NCBI GenBank assembly: GCA_003696125.1
Contig: RFHZ01000422.1
Span: 1 to 15,337 of the forward strand
Source of the DNA: Nitrospinota bacterium
Lineage (GTDB): Bacteria; Tectomicrobia; Entotheonellia; J063
DNA length: 15,337 nucleotides
Direction: 5' to 3'
Part shown: positions 13,809-15,337 of the stretch, in pieces
Numbering within the stretch: the stretch's first letter is position 1
How the letters are laid out: every line of letters starts with the position of its first letter
Translations under genes and position numbers: made by a program
The notes under the pieces: model-generated
Told to the model about the DNA's origin: nothing
Seen by the model: the letters and a program-made list of their open reading frames with translations, nothing else
The model's database searches: none

Positions 13809-15122
13809 CTAGGCACTCTTCTTGTGGATCTTCATGATCTCACTCTCCGCCCACAGGATCGCCTTTTTGGTCGGTGTGCCCTGGATCGCTTTGACGAACA
13901 TATCGACGATGATGAACTTTGACTGGATCTCTGCAGCCTCTCGGGTGGGAGGTCCAGGGTACCCAGGCAGGTAGATATACTTGGCATTATCCTTGAACCC
14001 TCTGATACGCGGGTCAGCATCCCAGAAGGGATCATCGTCATACGCCCTTAAGACCCCGGCATGCATACCGGTCCCTACGGCCAGCCACGGCGAGAACTGC
14101 TCTCGATCCAGGAGGTATTCGATATACTGCTCCGCAATATCGAGGTTTTTCGAATAGGATGGGATGCCAAAGGAGAGGGTTATTCCTATGGAACGACGAC
14201 CAGCCGGGCCCTTCCAGGGAATCGTATGGTTCATCTTGGAGGTGAGCTCTGGAACGTCGCGCTTGGCCACGTTGTAGATGCTTACAGCATTTGTCGTGAC
14301 CGAAATGGCTCCGGCGAGAAACGCCCGGTTGTTATTCGAGTCGTCCCAGGCCAGTACCGAAGGGTCCATATACTCGTAGAGCTCTCGCATGAACTCGACC
14401 GCTTCCTCGGTCTCTTTGGAGTTAATGGCAATGGTTTTCCCATCCTCCTCTACTTCCTTCCCTCCAAAGGACCAGAGACAGGCGTAAGCATTGGCATTAG
14501 CGTCACCGATGGCATGTCCGAGGGTGAGGGCAACAGGAGGCAGCTTTTTCTTCTTGAGATCTTTGGCATAGCGGAGGAGATCGTGCCACGTATCCGGAAA
14601 TTTCTCCCAACCCGCCTGTTTGAGGATATCCTCACGATAGGTAGGTCCCTGGGGGATGTGGTTCCAGCCGATAGCCTTCCAGTGGCCATTCATGAAGTTA
14701 GCAGACTTGATGGCAGGTGCCCAATCTCCATACTTTTGCGAGAGACGATTACAAAGGTCATCTACGGTATGCAGGCTGTACTCATAGAGGCGAGCTTCAC
14801 CGTACCAAAAAAGCACAATGTCTGGTCCGGCACCGGATTCGATCGCTGCGGCAACCTTGGCTGGACGATCATTGAGGGAGATAAATTCGAGCTCAACCTC
14901 TATCCCTTTGTGCTTCTTGTTGAATCGGCGGGTCTGCTTCTTTAAAACACGATCCGAGGCGGGAGTGTAATCTGACCAGGTTTGGAATGTCAATACCCGT
15001 GTAGCTTCTGCCTTACGCGCCAGTCCTGCCGAAAGTCCCCAGACCCCTATCGCCGTGTTGGCAGCCGTGCCCAGGAAGGCCCGGCGCGTCAACCGAGTCG
15101 AGTCGAAACGTTTGCTTCTCAT
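13809..15122 (-). CDS. Extracellular solute-binding protein of a sugar-type ABC importer, Tat signal
   Basis: A 437-residue periplasmic or surface binding protein (SBP family 1, the maltose/glycerol-phosphate-binding type) that delivers its ligand to the two permeases downstream. The N-terminus has a twin-arginine motif LTRRAFLGTA (residues 11-20), a hydrophobic stretch to about 34 and a likely cleavage site after RKAEA (36-40), so it is exported folded by the Tat pathway. The mature protein starts TRVLTFQTWSDYTPASD, the usual first strand. Aromatic residues are frequent, as in sugar binders, but the ligand cannot be named. The start at 15122 is chosen because AGGAG lies 8 bp upstream; an ATG at 15152 would add ten residues with a poorer ribosome binding site. 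Binding protein, MalF-type and MalG-type genes form the operon in that order. Confidence 0.9.
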   Translation of the reverse strand: MRSKRFDSTRLTRRAFLGTAANTAIGVWGLSAGLARKAEATRVLTFQTWSDYTPASDRVLKKQTRRFNKKHKGIEVELEFISLNDRPAKVAAAIESGAGPDIVLFWYGEARLYEYSLHTVDDLCNRLSQKYGDWAPAIKSANFMNGHWKAIGWNHIPQGPTYREDILKQAGWEKFPDTWHDLLRYAKDLKKKKLPPVALTLGHAIGDANANAYACLWSFGGKEVEEDGKTIAINSKETEEAVEFMRELYEYMDPSVLAWDDSNNNRAFLAGAISVTTNAVSIYNVAKRDVPELTSKMNHTIPWKGPAGRRSIGITLSFGIPSYSKNLDIAEQYIEYLLDREQFSPWLAVGTGMHAGVLRAYDDDPFWDADPRIRGFKDNAKYIYLPGYPGPPTREAAEIQSKFIIVDMFVKAIQGTPTKKAILWAESEIMKIHKKSA

Positions 15123-15136
15123 AGCGATTCTCCTCT

Positions 15137-15186
15137 TCAACTCGAGCCGCATTCAACCTTGCGATCCTTCATCCATAGGACAGCAT
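15137..15186 (-). other. Two overlapping micro-ORFs in the importer leader (speculative)
   Basis: A perfect AAAGGAGGTG (15206-15197) is followed 10 bp later by ATG CTG TCC TAT GGA TGA (15186-15169). Its stop overlaps ATG at 15172, which opens an 11-codon frame (MKDRKVECGSS) ending at 15137, 14 bp before the binding-protein ATG. The chain could couple translation into the main gene. Peptides this short cannot be proved from sequence. Confidence 0.3.
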
Positions 15187-15218
15187 ACTAACCTTACACC
15201 TCCTTTCTAAATTTCTTC

Positions 15219-15233
15219 TGCCCATAAAGGGCA
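15219..15233. promoter_or_regulatory. Inverted repeat in the importer leader (operator or hairpin)
   Basis: TGCCC at 15219-15223 and GGGCA at 15229-15233 are perfect arms around ATAAA. It lies about 60 bp downstream of the promoter and just upstream of the strong Shine-Dalgarno, a place for a repressor site or a small RNA hairpin. Confidence 0.35.
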
Positions 15234-15292
15234 ACAAAAGCCTCTTCTAGGGAGAATACTGTTGAGAAGTTTTTTGAAAATCTCCCAACCCG

Positions 15293-15321
15293 CTTATAAC
15301 ACACAATGCTGTGATAATCAA
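15293..15321 (-). promoter_or_regulatory. Candidate sigma-70 promoter of the importer operon
   Basis: On the minus strand TTGATT (15321-15316) and TATAAG (15298-15293) are separated by exactly 17 bp. This is the best promoter match upstream of the binding-protein gene and would give a leader of about 165 nt. Confidence 0.6.
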
Positions 15322-15337
15322 CCATAAAGTGCTGACC

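Noticed and set aside
14061-14945. A 294-codon open frame on the + strand
   Set aside because: It lies wholly antisense to the binding-protein gene, has no recognisable domain, and its composition follows the opposite codons.
15123-15152. Upstream start for the binding protein
   Set aside because: It has a weaker ribosome binding site and would add ten residues before the Tat motif; AGGAG is well placed before the ATG at 15122.
1-15337. CRISPR array, tRNA or rRNA genes
   Set aside because: No regularly spaced short repeats and no tRNA cloverleaf or rRNA segments were seen on reading; a tRNAscan/Infernal run was not possible.

Overview
The window is about 15.3 kb of moderately GC-rich bacterial chromosome with tightly packed genes, ATG/GTG starts and AGGAG-type ribosome binding sites. 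The SPOR-domain envelope protein, the Tat-exported binding protein, PPDK and the DUF2064 glycosyltransferase fit a diderm, possibly uncultivated lineage (Methylomirabilota-, Nitrospirota- or deltaproteobacteria-like). That placement is inference from gene content only; no rRNA or tRNA gene is present.

Left part (1-8836, + strand): the 3' end of a recO-like gene, a SPOR-domain membrane protein, then a close-spaced group hom - lysC - ppdK - DUF2064 glycosyltransferase - nadK - metallo-hydrolase. The core is central metabolism. Aspartate kinase and homoserine dehydrogenase open the aspartate-family amino acid route. PPDK interconverts pyruvate and phosphoenolpyruvate, which can feed oxaloacetate and aspartate. 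NAD kinase supplies the NADP(H) that the dehydrogenase steps use.

Middle part (8837-11050): an unrecognised 261-residue protein, then about 1.3 kb that is the most unusual stretch of the window. A 239 bp sequence occurs twice in direct orientation (9786-10024 and 10813-11051), with about nine differences. Between the copies lies an AT-rich hicBA toxin-antitoxin pair (42% and 37% G+C) with its own good sigma-70-type promoter; hicA has only 59 codons. The right copy is the promoter and structured leader of the next gene and ends at its GTG start. The left copy is the same leader without the start codon. Hairpins in the repeat can form two mutually exclusive structures, and two differences between the copies preserve pairing, so the repeat looks like a functional regulatory leader duplicated around a toxin-antitoxin module.

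Right part (11051-15337): a GTG-started beta-hydroxyacid dehydrogenase (+) converges, with a 6 bp gap, on a three-gene minus-strand operon for a carbohydrate-type ABC importer: a Tat-exported binding protein, a MalF-type permease and a MalG-type permease. No ATPase gene is in the window. The importer has a sigma-70-like promoter, a leader with a small inverted repeat and two overlapping micro-ORFs behind a perfect Shine-Dalgarno, and a strong hairpin between the binding-protein and permease genes.
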